This document shows, one piece after another, positions 34,820 through 44,647 of a DNA stretch of 64,000 nt. This DNA is from Oceanobacillus polygoni (lineage in GTDB: Bacteria; Bacillota; Bacilli; Bacillales; Amphibacillaceae), in NCBI RefSeq assembly GCF_008304605.1, contig NZ_PIJY01000026.1, positions 248,001 through 312,000 on the forward strand. Direction: 5' to 3'. How positions within the stretch are numbered: position 1 is the stretch's first letter; each line of letters opens with the position of its first letter. A model generated the notes under the pieces. The model was not told where the DNA came from and made no database searches. It saw only the letters and a list, made by a program, of their open reading frames with translations. A program made the translations under genes and the position numbers.

Positions 34820-35905
34820 TTTCATTCGATTAGGCTTTCGTAACTTCGTTAGCTGGCGAATTCCACGTAATATTGGTTGACGATTATGAATCGTTATCCC
34901 AGCTATTTCAGAGAACAGCTGAAAACCTATTAATATACATGCGAATACAGCTAACGAAGATAATAGTGTCGCACTATTAAAGATTACCGCCATGATTCCA
35001 AAGAATACGCTAAAACCGTAGATGATTAAAACCGAAGCACGATGTGAATACCCTCTTTTCATTAACTGGTAATGAATGTGCTTATTGTCTGGTTTAGCAA
35101 TCCCCTGATGATTTATCGTTCTTCTTATAATAGCTAACAATGTATCAAATACCGGAATGGCAATAACAATTATCGGAATGATAAAACTAAAGAAAGCTAC
35201 ATTTTTAAATAATCCAAGCATTGATACAACTGCAATCGAATATCCGAGGAACAATGCTCCCGTGTCCCCCATAAAAATCTTCGACGGATGGAAGTTGAAG
35301 AAAAGAAAACCTAAAGAACTTCCGATCAAAATAACACATAGAGCCACGACGATAAAGCGGAAATCTGTTACACCCATAATTAGAATACTTATTAAAGCAA
35401 TTATTGAAACTCCAGCAGCTAGTCCATCTAAACCATCAATTAAGTTAATTGCATTGGAAGCTGCCAAAATCCAGAAGATCGTCAAAGCAATCCCGACATA
35501 TTCATTTAAAAATACAGTTCCAGTGAACGGCAAGGTTACTTTATCTATGATTAATCCAGATGATACAACTACTACAGCAGCAGCAATCTGACCACATAAT
35601 TTATAGGCCGCTCTTATTTCAAAAATGTCATCAATTATACCAGTAATCAACATAATAAACGCACCAAGTATAATTGCATTCATTTCCGGACTGACAGGCT
35701 GTAAATACCAAAAACCTGCAGCTGCACCAATAAAAATACCAAGCCCACCCATACTAGGTTTCGCGCCTTTATGCATTTTACGGTTATTATCCGGCTTATC
35801 AACGATATTAAATTTAAATGATAGTTTTATAATTAAAGGCGTTACAAGTAATGCTGTCCCGCAGGAAATTAGAAATGCTATAAGCAATTCGCTTGTGTTC
35901 CACAT
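34817..35905 (-). CDS. tagO: Undecaprenyl-phosphate GlcNAc-1-phosphate transferase
   Basis: A 362-residue polyprenol-phosphate transferase with about ten membrane segments. It starts wall-teichoic-acid linkage and related polymers. Motifs: DKPDNNRKMHKG, GIIDDIFEIRAAYK with the Mg-binding DD, NAINLIDGLDGLAAG, and FFNFHPSKIFMGDTGALFLG. Loop histidine-rich KPDNKHIHYQLMKRGYSHR fits the WecA/TagO group. It is convergent with the LCP gene. Confidence 0.95.
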   Translation of the reverse strand: MWNTSELLIAFLISCGTALLVTPLIIKLSFKFNIVDKPDNNRKMHKGAKPSMGGLGIFIGAAAGFWYLQPVSPEMNAIILGAFIMLITGIIDDIFEIRAAYKLCGQIAAAVVVVSSGLIIDKVTLPFTGTVFLNEYVGIALTIFWILAASNAINLIDGLDGLAAGVSIIALISILIMGVTDFRFIVVALCVILIGSSLGFLFFNFHPSKIFMGDTGALFLGYSIAVVSMLGLFKNVAFFSFIIPIIVIAIPVFDTLLAIIRRTINHQGIAKPDNKHIHYQLMKRGYSHRASVLIIYGFSVFFGIMAVIFNSATLLSSLAVFACILIGFQLFSEIAGITIHNRQPILRGIRQLTKLRKPNRMK

Positions 35906-36000
35906 AAGTGTGCACCTACTTAGTAGTTTGATATAGTCTTATTTATTTTAACATAAAATATAAGAAAGTATATCACTATATAATGAACACTTTTATTATC

Positions 36001-36038
36001 AAAAATAAAAAAGTCTAGCTCTTATTAAAGAGCTAGAC
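36001..36038 (-). terminator. Terminator after the glucosaminidase gene
   Basis: Arms GTCTAGCTCTT (36013-36023) and AAGAGCTAGAC (36028-36038), 4-base loop, followed on the minus strand by TTTTTTATTTTT. Confidence 0.9.
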
Positions 36039-36053
36039 ACATAGAATGATAGA

Positions 36054-39000
36054 TTATTTATATTGTACAATATTAAATCTAAATAAAGGGTTGCTCAATG
36101 TATTATACATATTTTTGAGATTCGTTACCTGCTTTGCAGCCCAACCTATATCAGTTGCATATTGCCTACCAAATTTTCCGGTGGCTTCCATTGCTGAAGG
36201 ATTCCAACGCATTTTATAAAGTGTATTTTGCTTATTTGCATTATGAATATAGTCTTCACCTATAAACTTTGCGCCACCAACAATAGCTTTATATGGGGTA
36301 TCCCAATTCTCTTCGTATGCTTTCTGAGAACCACAGGTTTGAGGACAAGAATCATATGCATTGATACCAAACATGTTATAAACCTTTTTACCATTAACTT
36401 CAATACCTGTTGCTAATTTAGAAGTACCATTACCTGTTTCAAGCAAAGCATGCGATACTAAGTATAACTCGTTTACATTATGTGCTTTGCTTGCATCAAT
36501 GAATGCTTGGCCCAACCCTTCTAAAATACCTTTTCCTTTTAAAAATGCATTTAACTCTGCTACAGTTGCTCCAGCTGTCGATGATAGATCTAAATGTTGA
36601 AATTCATCATTATTATCTGGATTTAAATATAACTCTGTATCAGATTGGGTTGCATTTCTCCAAGTTCCATAAGATATCTCATACCAATTCCCTGTATTAC
36701 TAATTACATTTACTTCCGTTCCTTTTGGAAGAACCCCGTAGACATGTGAATTACTGCCCGGCTCAGATCTAACATTCAAATTAGCTGTAGTTGTTGCAAT
36801 AGTTGCCTGAGGGTTCACTAAAAGGGTATGTGCATATAATATTTGATCGTTGTATCTTATTCGATACCAGTCGGTACTTCCATTATATGCATCGCCTTTT
36901 ACTGTTTCGAGTATTGTAACCCTCGTACCAGGCGTGAGTGTATATTTATAAGTTGATTCTATAAGTTTAGGTAGAGTTCGAACCTTAACATTTCCACCTG
37001 AATATATAGCACCAGATTGGCTAATCTCTACATAGTTACTACTGATATATGCAGGTGAGCTACGATATAGATCTGTCTGCGGTGGTGGATTATCAATAGC
37101 CATTTGAATATTCAGGGCTTGCTGTAAAGTTAAATTGTAACGTGTATAGTTGATAATTGTTTTGTTTGCAATAGCTTCATTAATCTTAGCTAAAGTTACT
37201 TCATCTACTATTCCATTCACTCTAAGTCCGTTATCACTTTGAAACTTCCTTACTTGCGTATCCATATATGAACCATAAAGCGTTGTTACTGTAATATAGC
37301 CATAACCCAATTGATTCAGCTTTTCTTTTAATTCTATCGTATCATTGTGACGTTTTCCTTCTTGGAATGGACTATTATATACATTATCCAATTTCTTTAA
37401 TGTAGCTTCGTCTGTCTTACCAGTTGCTGATAAGCCATAATATGTTTGGAATTGCTTCACGCGTGTTTCCATCCAGCTTCCGAAGTAGTTCGTTTCTGAA
37501 ATTCCATCAAAGCCTACTCTATTTAGCTTCACTTTGATCCCAGCAATATCATCATGACGATCTCCAAATTGAAAAGGTGTTTCCTTCACAAGGTCATCAA
37601 GTTTTTTCAGTGTGATATTATCCATGATTCCATTCACTCTTAGACCATTATCACGTTGTAATTTCCTTACTTGCGTATCCATAAAGGAGCCATAGAGAGT
37701 GGTTTCTGTAATATAACCATAACCAACACGGTTTAATTTTTCCTTTAAACTAACCGTATCATTATGACGTTTTCCCTTTTGGAATGGGCTGTTGTATACC
37801 TCATCAAGTTTCTGGAGCGTTGCTTGATCTGTCTTTCCAGTTACTGATAATCTATAATACGTTTGGAATTGCTTTGCGCGCGTTTCCATCCAGCTTCCGA
37901 AGTAATCTGTTTCTGATATTCCATCAAAGCCTACTCTATTTAGCTTCACTTTGATTCCAACTATGTTATTATGACGATCACCTTTTTGGAAGTTTGTCTG
38001 TCCAGCTAGATCATTGAGCTTTTTCAATGTGATGCTATCCATGATTCCATTTACACGTAAACCATTATCACGTTGGAACTTCCTTACCTGTGTATCCATG
38101 TAAGAACCATAAAGTGTTGTTACGCTAATATAACCATAGCCTAATTGATTGAGCTTTTCTTTTAAAGCAACCGTATCATTATGACGTTTTCCTTCTTGGA
38201 ATGGGCTGTTGTATACCTCATCAAGTTTCTGGAGTGTTGCTTGATCTGTCTTTCCAGTTACCGATAAGCCGTAATACGTTTGGAATTGCTTCACACGTGT
38301 TTCCATCCAGCTTCCGAAGTAATCCGTTTCTGATATTCCATCAAAGCCTACTCTATTTAGCTTCACTTTGATTCCAACTATGTTATTATGACGATCACCT
38401 TTTTGGAAGCTTGTCTGTCCAGCTAGATCATTAAGTTTTTTCAATGTGATGCTATCCATGATTCCATTTACACGTAAACCATTATCACCTTGAAACTTTC
38501 TTACCTGTGTATCCATGTAAGAGCCATAAAGTGTTGTTACGCTAATATAACCATAGCCTAATTGATTAAGCTTTTCTTTCAAAGCAACCGTATCATTATG
38601 ACGTTTTCCTTCTTGGAATGGGCTGCTGTATACCTCATCAAGTTTTTGGAGCGTTGCTTGATCTGTCTTTCCAGTTACCGATAAGCCATAGTACGTTTGG
38701 AATTGCTTTACGCGCGTTTCCATCCAGCTTCCGAAGTAATCTGTTTCTGATATTCCATCAAAGCCTACTCTATTTAGCTTCACTTTGATTCCAACTATGT
38801 TATTATGACGATCACCTTTTTGAAATGGAGCTTCCGCAACTTGAACCGAAAAAGTTTCTAGTTGAATTGATTCACTTTCTTCTACTGAATCCTCTTCTAC
38901 AGATTCTTCTTCCTTCACTTCAGCGGGCTCATCCGCCTCTTCTTTTGCTGGCGTTTCTTTCTCACCAGATTCTTGCTTGGACAGTTCTTCTGGCTTATCT

Positions 39001-39278
39001 GAGTTTCCCTCTTCTGATGTTTCTGTCCCTATACTATCTGCTTCTTCTGAACCATTGTCTATCTCTTCTGTTGGTTCATCTACTTCAGGTAGAGATTGCT
39101 CATCCTTATCTTCAGTTTGTGTTTCATCTTGTAATTCGTTGGATGCATCAAGCTCATCGGTTTTTTTTACATTTACCTGTTCTTTAACCTCATCTGATGT
39201 TGCAGCTACGTATTGTGGACTAAAGTGGAAAAAGGTAAATAATGAGACAGCTAGAATTATAAACTTTTTTGTTTTCAC
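36054..39278 (-). CDS. Secreted autolysin: eight wall-binding repeats, SH3-like domains, glucosaminidase
   Basis: A 1074-residue secreted murein hydrolase. Residues 1-26 are a signal peptide, 27-148 an acidic Glu/Asp-rich linker. From about 151 to 706 come four 139-residue units, each an A and a B module of the PG_binding_1-like kind (FQKGDRHNN-like then FQEGKRHND-like starts). Next are two SH3b-like regions (about 755-885) and a C-terminal LytD/LytG-like glucosaminidase domain (about 905-1065) with the catalytic-glutamate stretch SHALLETGNGTSKLA. It has no sorting signal and is held by non-covalent binding. The start is GTG after AAGGAGGTG. Confidence 0.93.
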   Translation of the reverse strand: MKTKKFIILAVSLFTFFHFSPQYVAATSDEVKEQVNVKKTDELDASNELQDETQTEDKDEQSLPEVDEPTEEIDNGSEEADSIGTETSEEGNSDKPEELSKQESGEKETPAKEEADEPAEVKEEESVEEDSVEESESIQLETFSVQVAEAPFQKGDRHNNIVGIKVKLNRVGFDGISETDYFGSWMETRVKQFQTYYGLSVTGKTDQATLQKLDEVYSSPFQEGKRHNDTVALKEKLNQLGYGYISVTTLYGSYMDTQVRKFQGDNGLRVNGIMDSITLKKLNDLAGQTSFQKGDRHNNIVGIKVKLNRVGFDGISETDYFGSWMETRVKQFQTYYGLSVTGKTDQATLQKLDEVYNSPFQEGKRHNDTVALKEKLNQLGYGYISVTTLYGSYMDTQVRKFQRDNGLRVNGIMDSITLKKLNDLAGQTNFQKGDRHNNIVGIKVKLNRVGFDGISETDYFGSWMETRAKQFQTYYRLSVTGKTDQATLQKLDEVYNSPFQKGKRHNDTVSLKEKLNRVGYGYITETTLYGSFMDTQVRKLQRDNGLRVNGIMDNITLKKLDDLVKETPFQFGDRHDDIAGIKVKLNRVGFDGISETNYFGSWMETRVKQFQTYYGLSATGKTDEATLKKLDNVYNSPFQEGKRHNDTIELKEKLNQLGYGYITVTTLYGSYMDTQVRKFQSDNGLRVNGIVDEVTLAKINEAIANKTIINYTRYNLTLQQALNIQMAIDNPPPQTDLYRSSPAYISSNYVEISQSGAIYSGGNVKVRTLPKLIESTYKYTLTPGTRVTILETVKGDAYNGSTDWYRIRYNDQILYAHTLLVNPQATIATTTANLNVRSEPGSNSHVYGVLPKGTEVNVISNTGNWYEISYGTWRNATQSDTELYLNPDNNDEFQHLDLSSTAGATVAELNAFLKGKGILEGLGQAFIDASKAHNVNELYLVSHALLETGNGTSKLATGIEVNGKKVYNMFGINAYDSCPQTCGSQKAYEENWDTPYKAIVGGAKFIGEDYIHNANKQNTLYKMRWNPSAMEATGKFGRQYATDIGWAAKQVTNLKNMYNTLSNPLFRFNIVQYK
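37161..38828 (-). repeat. 417-bp tandem coding repeats in the glucosaminidase gene
   Basis: Four direct 417-bp (139-codon) units. The first three are nearly identical over long stretches at DNA level: the CACCTTTTTGGAAG boundaries at 37979 and 38396 are exactly 417 apart. The fourth is more diverged. This is a hot spot for copy-number change and for assembly error. Confidence 0.9.
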
Positions 39279-39318
39279 TTTAGTTTCACCTCCTTCTTAC
39301 TATTTAGATTACTATTCT

Positions 39319-39347
39319 AGTATCGACATATTTCTACTATTTTTCAA
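39319..39347 (-). promoter_or_regulatory. Promoter of the glucosaminidase gene
   Basis: Minus strand: TTGAAA (39342-39347), 17-base spacer, GATACT (39319-39324). The same bases read as a SigD-like box, GAAA-N14-GTCGATAC, near TAAA-N15-GCCGATAT. SigD drives autolysins in B. subtilis. Which sigma factor applies is open. Confidence 0.6.
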
Positions 39348-39375
39348 GCTGATTAATGTTATTTTTCATTAATAA

Positions 39376-39411
39376 AAGATGAGGCTCTATCGAAATAGAA
39401 TCCTCATCTTC
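39376..39411 (-). terminator. Terminator after the amidase gene
   Basis: Arms AAGATGAGG (39376-39384) and CCTCATCTT (39402-39410) with inner pairs, followed on the minus strand by TTATTAATG. Confidence 0.75.
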
Positions 39412-39421
39412 AAAAATGTAA

Positions 39422-41701
39422 TTATCTTCTTTTTAGGTTAAAAGAATTTGCAATAGCATCCGCTGTTAATTTTCCTAATGATTGTCGATAACTTGAACTC
39501 TTTAACAGAGAATTCTCGTTCTTATTATCGATAAACATATACTCTAACAAAATAGAAGGCATATTACTATTGCGTAAAACGTTAAAATTAGCTTCTTTCA
39601 TTCCTCTATCATTAATTGGTAATTTTTTTGCTAAGTAATTGTGTATGTCGGAATGTCTATCTCTTGTTTCCTTACTTACTTCTCCATTGTGAATAAAGGA
39701 TTCAAATCCACTTGCTTCACCGTTAAAAGCATTCGTGTGGAAACTGACAAAGTAATCCGCATTCCAGTTATTAGCCATTCTAGCTCTTTCCGTTAACTCA
39801 ATAAATTTATCAGTCGTACGTGAGAGCATTACTTCTACTCCAATATAATGCTTTGCTAAAACCTCTGCAGTTCTTAATGCTATATCTAATACAATATTTT
39901 TCTCTTGAAGCCCATATCCTTCTCCACCAGGATCGTGTCCTCCATGGCCTGGGTCTAAAAATATTTTAACAACATTATTTTTAACTGCTTTATTAATTTT
40001 TGCTACAGTCACTTCATCAGCTATTCCATTTACTCGAAGGCCATTATCTTTTTGAAATTTCCTTACTTGTTTATCCATAAAGGAACCGTAAAGTGTTGTA
40101 ACCGTAATATAACCATAACCAAGTTGATTCAACTTTTCCTTTAATTCTGTCGTGTCACTGTGACGCTTACCTTGTTGGAACGGACTATTATACACTTCAT
40201 CTAATTTCTTTGTCGTTGCTGCATCTGCTTTTCCTGTCGCAGATAGACCGTAATAGGATTGAAACTGTTTAACACGTGTTTCCATCCAGCTTCCGTAAAG
40301 AGTAGTCTCCGAAATTCCACCGAAGCCAATTCGGTTTAACTTCTTTTTGATCCCCACGATATCATTATGACGGTCACCTTTTTGGAATGGTGTCTTGCTT
40401 ATTTCTGCATTCAGTTTTTTTAAAGTAACTTCATCCATTATTCCATTGACACGTAATCCATGATCCTTTTGAAACTTCCTTACTTGTTTGTCCATAAAGG
40501 AACCATAAAGCGTTGTAATCGTAATATAGCCATACCCCACACGATTTAATTTCTCTTTTAAGGTTGTTATATCATTATGGCGCTTACCTTCTTGGAACGG
40601 ACTATTATACACTTCATCTAATTTTTTTGTCGTTGCTGCATCTGCTTTTCCTGTCGCAGATAGTCCGTAATAGGATTGAAACTGTTTAACACGCGTTTCC
40701 ATCCAGCTTCCATAAAGAGCAGTTTCCGAAATGCCATCAAAGCCAATTCGGTTTAACTTCTTTTTAATTTCTACAATGTCATTATGGTGATCGCCCTTTT
40801 GGAATGGAGCATTAGCTACTTCTGCATTCAGTTTATTAAGCGTAACTTCATCCATTATTCCATTGACACGTAGTCCATAATCCTTTTGAAACTTCCTTAC
40901 TTGTTTATCCATAAAGGAACCATAAAGTGTTGTGACCGTAATATAGCCATATCCTACACGATTCAACTTCTCTTTTAAAGTCGCGGTATCATTATGACGC
41001 TTACCTTCTTGGAACGGACTATTGTACACTTCGTCTAACTTTTTTAGTGTTGCGTCATCAGCCTCCCCTGTTATAGATAGGCCATAATAAGATTGAAATT
41101 GTTTAACACGCGTCTCCATCCAACTTCCGAAAAGTGTTGTTTCTGTAATGCCACCGAAGCCCACTTTATTCAACTTCTTTTTGATATCTACAATATCATT
41201 ATGGCGATCGCCAAACTGGAATGGAGCCTCTGCAACTTGAACTGAAAAAGTTTCTAGTTGATCTTCTTCATTTTCATCTACTAGGTCAGCATCTACTAAA
41301 TCTTCTTCTATGCTTTCATTTGCTTCTTTTGTTGGCTCCTCTACCTCAGCTTCGTGTTCAGGCAGTTCCTCTTCCTCATTTAAAGTTTCTTCTGCTGTTA
41401 TTTCTACTTCTGCGGTAGAAGCGTTAGGACTATCTTCTTCGGAGCTCTTACCTTCTAGGATATCTTTCTCTAAGCCATTTTCCTCTTCTTCATTATCCAA
41501 TGGGTCTTCTATTTCAGACACAGGCTCATCTTCAATTTCATTCGGTGAAACAACTTTTTTTTCATTTTTTTCATCTTCTGAAATTGTAGCTTTATTTAAC
41601 TGTTCGTTATCTATATCTGTTGTTGCTTCTGCAGTATGTGGACTAAAGTAGAAAAAGGCAAATAGTAAGAATCCTAGAATCATAACCTTATTTATTTTCA
41701 C
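39422..41701 (-). CDS. Secreted autolysin: six wall-binding repeats and N-acetylmuramoyl-L-alanine amidase
   Basis: A 759-residue secreted hydrolase. Signal peptide 1-26, acidic linker 27-150, three 139-residue A+B wall-binding units (about 160-577), then an Amidase_3 domain (about 583-755). The zinc ligands and catalytic residues are visible: IFLDPGHGGHDPGG, LQEKNIVLD, YFVSFHTNAF and SILLEYMFIDN. The segment just before the repeats, QLETFSVQVAEAPFQ, is the same in both autolysins. GTG start after GGAGGTGAAACTAAA, also identical in both. Cleaves the amide link of MurNAc to the stem peptide. Confidence 0.95.
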   Translation of the reverse strand: MKINKVMILGFLLFAFFYFSPHTAEATTDIDNEQLNKATISEDEKNEKKVVSPNEIEDEPVSEIEDPLDNEEEENGLEKDILEGKSSEEDSPNASTAEVEITAEETLNEEEELPEHEAEVEEPTKEANESIEEDLVDADLVDENEEDQLETFSVQVAEAPFQFGDRHNDIVDIKKKLNKVGFGGITETTLFGSWMETRVKQFQSYYGLSITGEADDATLKKLDEVYNSPFQEGKRHNDTATLKEKLNRVGYGYITVTTLYGSFMDKQVRKFQKDYGLRVNGIMDEVTLNKLNAEVANAPFQKGDHHNDIVEIKKKLNRIGFDGISETALYGSWMETRVKQFQSYYGLSATGKADAATTKKLDEVYNSPFQEGKRHNDITTLKEKLNRVGYGYITITTLYGSFMDKQVRKFQKDHGLRVNGIMDEVTLKKLNAEISKTPFQKGDRHNDIVGIKKKLNRIGFGGISETTLYGSWMETRVKQFQSYYGLSATGKADAATTKKLDEVYNSPFQQGKRHSDTTELKEKLNQLGYGYITVTTLYGSFMDKQVRKFQKDNGLRVNGIADEVTVAKINKAVKNNVVKIFLDPGHGGHDPGGEGYGLQEKNIVLDIALRTAEVLAKHYIGVEVMLSRTTDKFIELTERARMANNWNADYFVSFHTNAFNGEASGFESFIHNGEVSKETRDRHSDIHNYLAKKLPINDRGMKEANFNVLRNSNMPSILLEYMFIDNKNENSLLKSSSYRQSLGKLTADAIANSFNLKRR
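39971..41224 (-). repeat. 417-bp tandem coding repeats in the amidase gene
   Basis: Three direct units encode A+B wall-binding modules related to those in the neighbouring gene but less identical to each other. Confidence 0.8.
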
Positions 41702-41738
41702 TTTAGTTTCACCTCCTTTTAATTTAGATTACTTTTCT

Positions 41739-41767
41739 AGTATCGACAATATATGACCTTTTTTCAA
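41739..41767 (-). promoter_or_regulatory. Promoter of the amidase gene
   Basis: Minus strand: TTGAAA (41762-41767), 17-base spacer, GATACT (41739-41744), the same boxes, spacing and GTCGATAC core as ahead of the glucosaminidase gene. Coordinated control is likely. Confidence 0.6.
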
Positions 41768-41850
41768 TAGCTTTTGATTAACAGTTTTATACTTTACCCT
41801 AAAATAATGTAATCCATTAATGCGATAGCAAATAGCTACACTTAGTTCAA

Positions 41851-41911
41851 AAAAATAAGTAAGCATGTAGTCGTCCACACAATTTGGATGCAGACAATTT
41901 CATGCTTACTT
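41851..41911 (-). terminator. Terminator downstream of the YheC/D-like gene
   Basis: Arms AAGTAAGCATG (41857-41867) and its complement CATGCTTACTT (41901-41911) with a long loop. The minus strand continues as ATTTTTTT. It lies 110 bases past the stop at 42025. The rest of 41702-42024 shows nothing further. Confidence 0.75.
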
Positions 41912-42024
41912 AAAAACTAATAGAGACAGCTGGGATTCCAATGTTATTAAAAGTCTTTTTAGTCGGACAGACATTGTAACCTTCCCTGCGGTACTACGAA
42001 CTATTAATTCATCTTTCTTTCATA

Positions 42025-43068
42025 TTATTTTTCATACAACTCTTTTTTAGTTGAAGTTCTCTGCAATCCCTTCAAAATATAGCTATAATAATTACTTCTT
42101 AGGTATGCAACCTCTGAAATTAAAGCCGCAGTGGCTGGTCCATCATTTACTTCAAATAAATAAAGTTGTCCATCTTTATCAATACCAATATCCATACCTA
42201 GGGACATAATATGTGTACCTCTTAGTTCTTCAATCTTATATGGTAATGTTAATGCAATTTTTTTTAGATTTTTATTAATCTCAGTCCACTTTTCTCCGAA
42301 ATTTGCTTTCAGAAATGGCTTTGGGTCGCTTACTCCTCCGCCTTGGTTAACATTTGATATTACTTTTTGCCCTATTCCAATTCTAATATAATTTTTCGCA
42401 CTATGCCATTTACCATCTTCACCTTTTTCGACATGAACCCTACAATCGAATGGATCTCCATATACTGTTCTAGATTGAATATACTTTTGAAGGATATAAC
42501 TTTTTCCCTTTATCTCATCCTCAAAAAAAGTAGCAATCTGATTCTCATCCATTTGTCGTTCAATTGTTTTAAAACCAACAGTATAATGATCGTTATTTTT
42601 GTTTAAGATATATACTCCTCTTCCACGAATTCCATTTAATGGCTTAAGAACAATAGAAGAATATGCATTTAAGTAATGAATGAGATCGTCGGATTTTGTC
42701 ACATTGTGAGTAGGAATTATTAGCTGTGAAAATTTTTGATCATTTTTCAAAATGTCTTGTAATTGAATCTTGCTTAGGACATTTGAACGGTCATCTGATA
42801 AGAATGTTTTATCCTTTAGATAATTCATTATTTCCCGGTTTTCTTTTTTAAAACAATAAGGAACTACATCAATGAAAGGAGGAATATCTAGTATTTTCTC
42901 TTCCCAACTATTATTGATATATACTTGCCCTTTTACTTTGTTCTCTTCCATCATTATATCTTTTGGTCGCAAATAAACCATTTCAATGTCATATGCTTTA
43001 CTTATAAGCGATGTGATTTTGGCTAATTTTGTTGGTGTGTTAAAATTTGTCATGAAGCCAACTCTCAT
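42025..43068 (-). CDS. YheC/YheD-like ATP-grasp protein
   Basis: A 347-residue ATP-grasp protein of the YheC/YheD type. The N-terminal third is unlike the others here. The ATP-grasp part (about 100-335) has SSIVLKPLNGIRGRGVYIL for nucleotide binding, YILQKYIQSRTVYGDPFDCR, and the metal-binding MSLGMDIGIDKDG with LYLFEVNDGPA. YheC/D are annotated as spore-coat associated, but the context here is wall-polymer genes. It is the last gene of the same-strand cluster. The ligase substrate is unknown. Confidence 0.85.
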   Translation of the reverse strand: MRVGFMTNFNTPTKLAKITSLISKAYDIEMVYLRPKDIMMEENKVKGQVYINNSWEEKILDIPPFIDVVPYCFKKENREIMNYLKDKTFLSDDRSNVLSKIQLQDILKNDQKFSQLIIPTHNVTKSDDLIHYLNAYSSIVLKPLNGIRGRGVYILNKNNDHYTVGFKTIERQMDENQIATFFEDEIKGKSYILQKYIQSRTVYGDPFDCRVHVEKGEDGKWHSAKNYIRIGIGQKVISNVNQGGGVSDPKPFLKANFGEKWTEINKNLKKIALTLPYKIEELRGTHIMSLGMDIGIDKDGQLYLFEVNDGPATAALISEVAYLRSNYYSYILKGLQRTSTKKELYEK

Positions 43069-43130
43069 ACTATTTCTCCCTTTTCAATTAGATGCATAAA
43101 ATTATAATTGATCTGTTGATCTATTTGCGT

Positions 43131-44585
43131 TTAGTTTATAGAAATAATTTGAAAACCCATTTTCTGAGGTATTTCCACATTTTCTTGTAAGTCATTTTCT
43201 AAAACGTTTTGTACTTTCGATTTTTTTGAGCCTTTTTTACATACTTCAATAAATCCATTCAAGTTTTGTTCATTACCATTCAATAACTTTATTTCAATTG
43301 AGTTGTCATCAATTTGCTGTATATATCCATGCAAACCTCTTCGCATTGCTTGTCTTTTAATATAGCTCATATAGCCTACTTTTTTCAATTTCCCAGTAAC
43401 TGTAATATATTTTATGGACTTGCTTCTTTCTGGTGCTGCCGCAATTTTGACTTCCTCAGCTGCCCATTGTTTTAATGGTTCTATAACACTGAGATAATCA
43501 AAATAGAAAGAAGACCGATTCATATTTTTAGTCTCTGGGAAGTAGTAATCGATAATTGCCGAAGGGACGTCTCTTGCTTTACCCTCTAAAGGATACAAAT
43601 GAAAACCAATTTCAGCCGTTGCATTTACTTCAAGTACTACACCTTTTCTATCATCTTGTGGATCAACAATAATATCTACACCAGCATGTGGAATAGAAGG
43701 CAAGGCTTTTAAGGTATCGACAGCTATTTGTTTAACTTCACCTGATAATTCGTCAGTAGCTTCTATAGGGTCTCCACCAGAAGAAAGATTACTCTTATCT
43801 CTTAAAAATACTTTTTCATCTTTTCTAGGTATGCTTTTTAAATCATAACCAACACTTTTCAATAAATTACGTACTTCAAAATCGACCTTTATTGGTTTTG
43901 GAGCTAAATAAGGATTGCTTTTTCTTTCATTATTTTTTATTTTTATTAAATCTTCTACTGAATGAATCCCATCCCCATCAATATTAGCTGGAACACGATT
44001 TGTTGCTCCTATTACTTTGTCACCAACTACATAAATTCGATACTCTTTTCCTGGATAATACTTCTCAATCATCAATTCTGTATCTTTTAAAGTTGAACGT
44101 AATTCTGCAAGTACATCATTTAATTCCTGCGTATTATTAATGTTTGTATAGACACCTTTCCCCATACTTCCTTTAAGTGGTTTTACTACCACAGGAAAAC
44201 CAACTTGTTCTGCATATTCAATGATTTCTTTATCATTACTTAATACAGTGCCTAGAGGTATCGGTACTCCAGCTTCATTTAAGAAATCTTTAGTAGTCTC
44301 TTTATTTTGGCATATTCTTACTGTTTTATTAGAAACGATGTCCCCTCTAGATCTGAAAAAATAATGTTTTTTTTCATTTGAACTTAGTGAAAAAAATTTT
44401 CCCTGCGTACTGCTATTTAGTCTATCCATTTTACATAATTCAGTTTCGTCTTTATACCACTTAAGCTCTAGCCCTCTTCTCCATCCTTCTAATGCAACTA
44501 GGTATGAACATAACTTAAAACCTGAAATGTCTTTTACAACTTCATGATTTAGATGTGGAAATAGTTGTACTTCGCTTTTTTTCAT
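43131..44585 (-). CDS. ATP-grasp ligase with C-terminal acylphosphatase-like domain (paralogue 1)
   Basis: 484 residues. N-terminal ALEGWRRGLELKW and HYFFRSRGD blocks, then ATP-grasp (about 95-355) like the cyanophycin-synthetase domain: FPVVVKPLKGSMGKGVYTN, RVPANIDGDGIHS, HAGVDIIVDPQDD, VVLEVNATAEIG. An acylphosphatase-like domain follows (about 395-480). There the catalytic Phe-Arg is Tyr-Met and the catalytic Asn position is Gln, so hydrolase activity is unlikely. It has no coiled-coil tail. AAAGGAG precedes the ATG. Substrate unknown; amino-acid or peptide ligation is inferred. Confidence 0.82.
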   Translation of the reverse strand: MKKSEVQLFPHLNHEVVKDISGFKLCSYLVALEGWRRGLELKWYKDETELCKMDRLNSSTQGKFFSLSSNEKKHYFFRSRGDIVSNKTVRICQNKETTKDFLNEAGVPIPLGTVLSNDKEIIEYAEQVGFPVVVKPLKGSMGKGVYTNINNTQELNDVLAELRSTLKDTELMIEKYYPGKEYRIYVVGDKVIGATNRVPANIDGDGIHSVEDLIKIKNNERKSNPYLAPKPIKVDFEVRNLLKSVGYDLKSIPRKDEKVFLRDKSNLSSGGDPIEATDELSGEVKQIAVDTLKALPSIPHAGVDIIVDPQDDRKGVVLEVNATAEIGFHLYPLEGKARDVPSAIIDYYFPETKNMNRSSFYFDYLSVIEPLKQWAAEEVKIAAAPERSKSIKYITVTGKLKKVGYMSYIKRQAMRRGLHGYIQQIDDNSIEIKLLNGNEQNLNGFIEVCKKGSKKSKVQNVLENDLQENVEIPQKMGFQIISIN

Positions 44586-44647
44586 AACTTTCTCCTTTAA
44601 TATATCAAAGTTTAGTTATACCAAATATATATCATTGAATAATCCAT

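Noticed and set aside
38825-39372. Long plus-strand ORFs opposite the autolysin genes
   Set aside because: Low-complexity shadows of the acidic linker and signal peptide coding on the minus strand, no ribosome sites.
42025-43068. Spore-coat role for the YheC/D-like protein
   Set aside because: Family name only; neighbours are wall-polymer genes and no other spore gene is present in the window.
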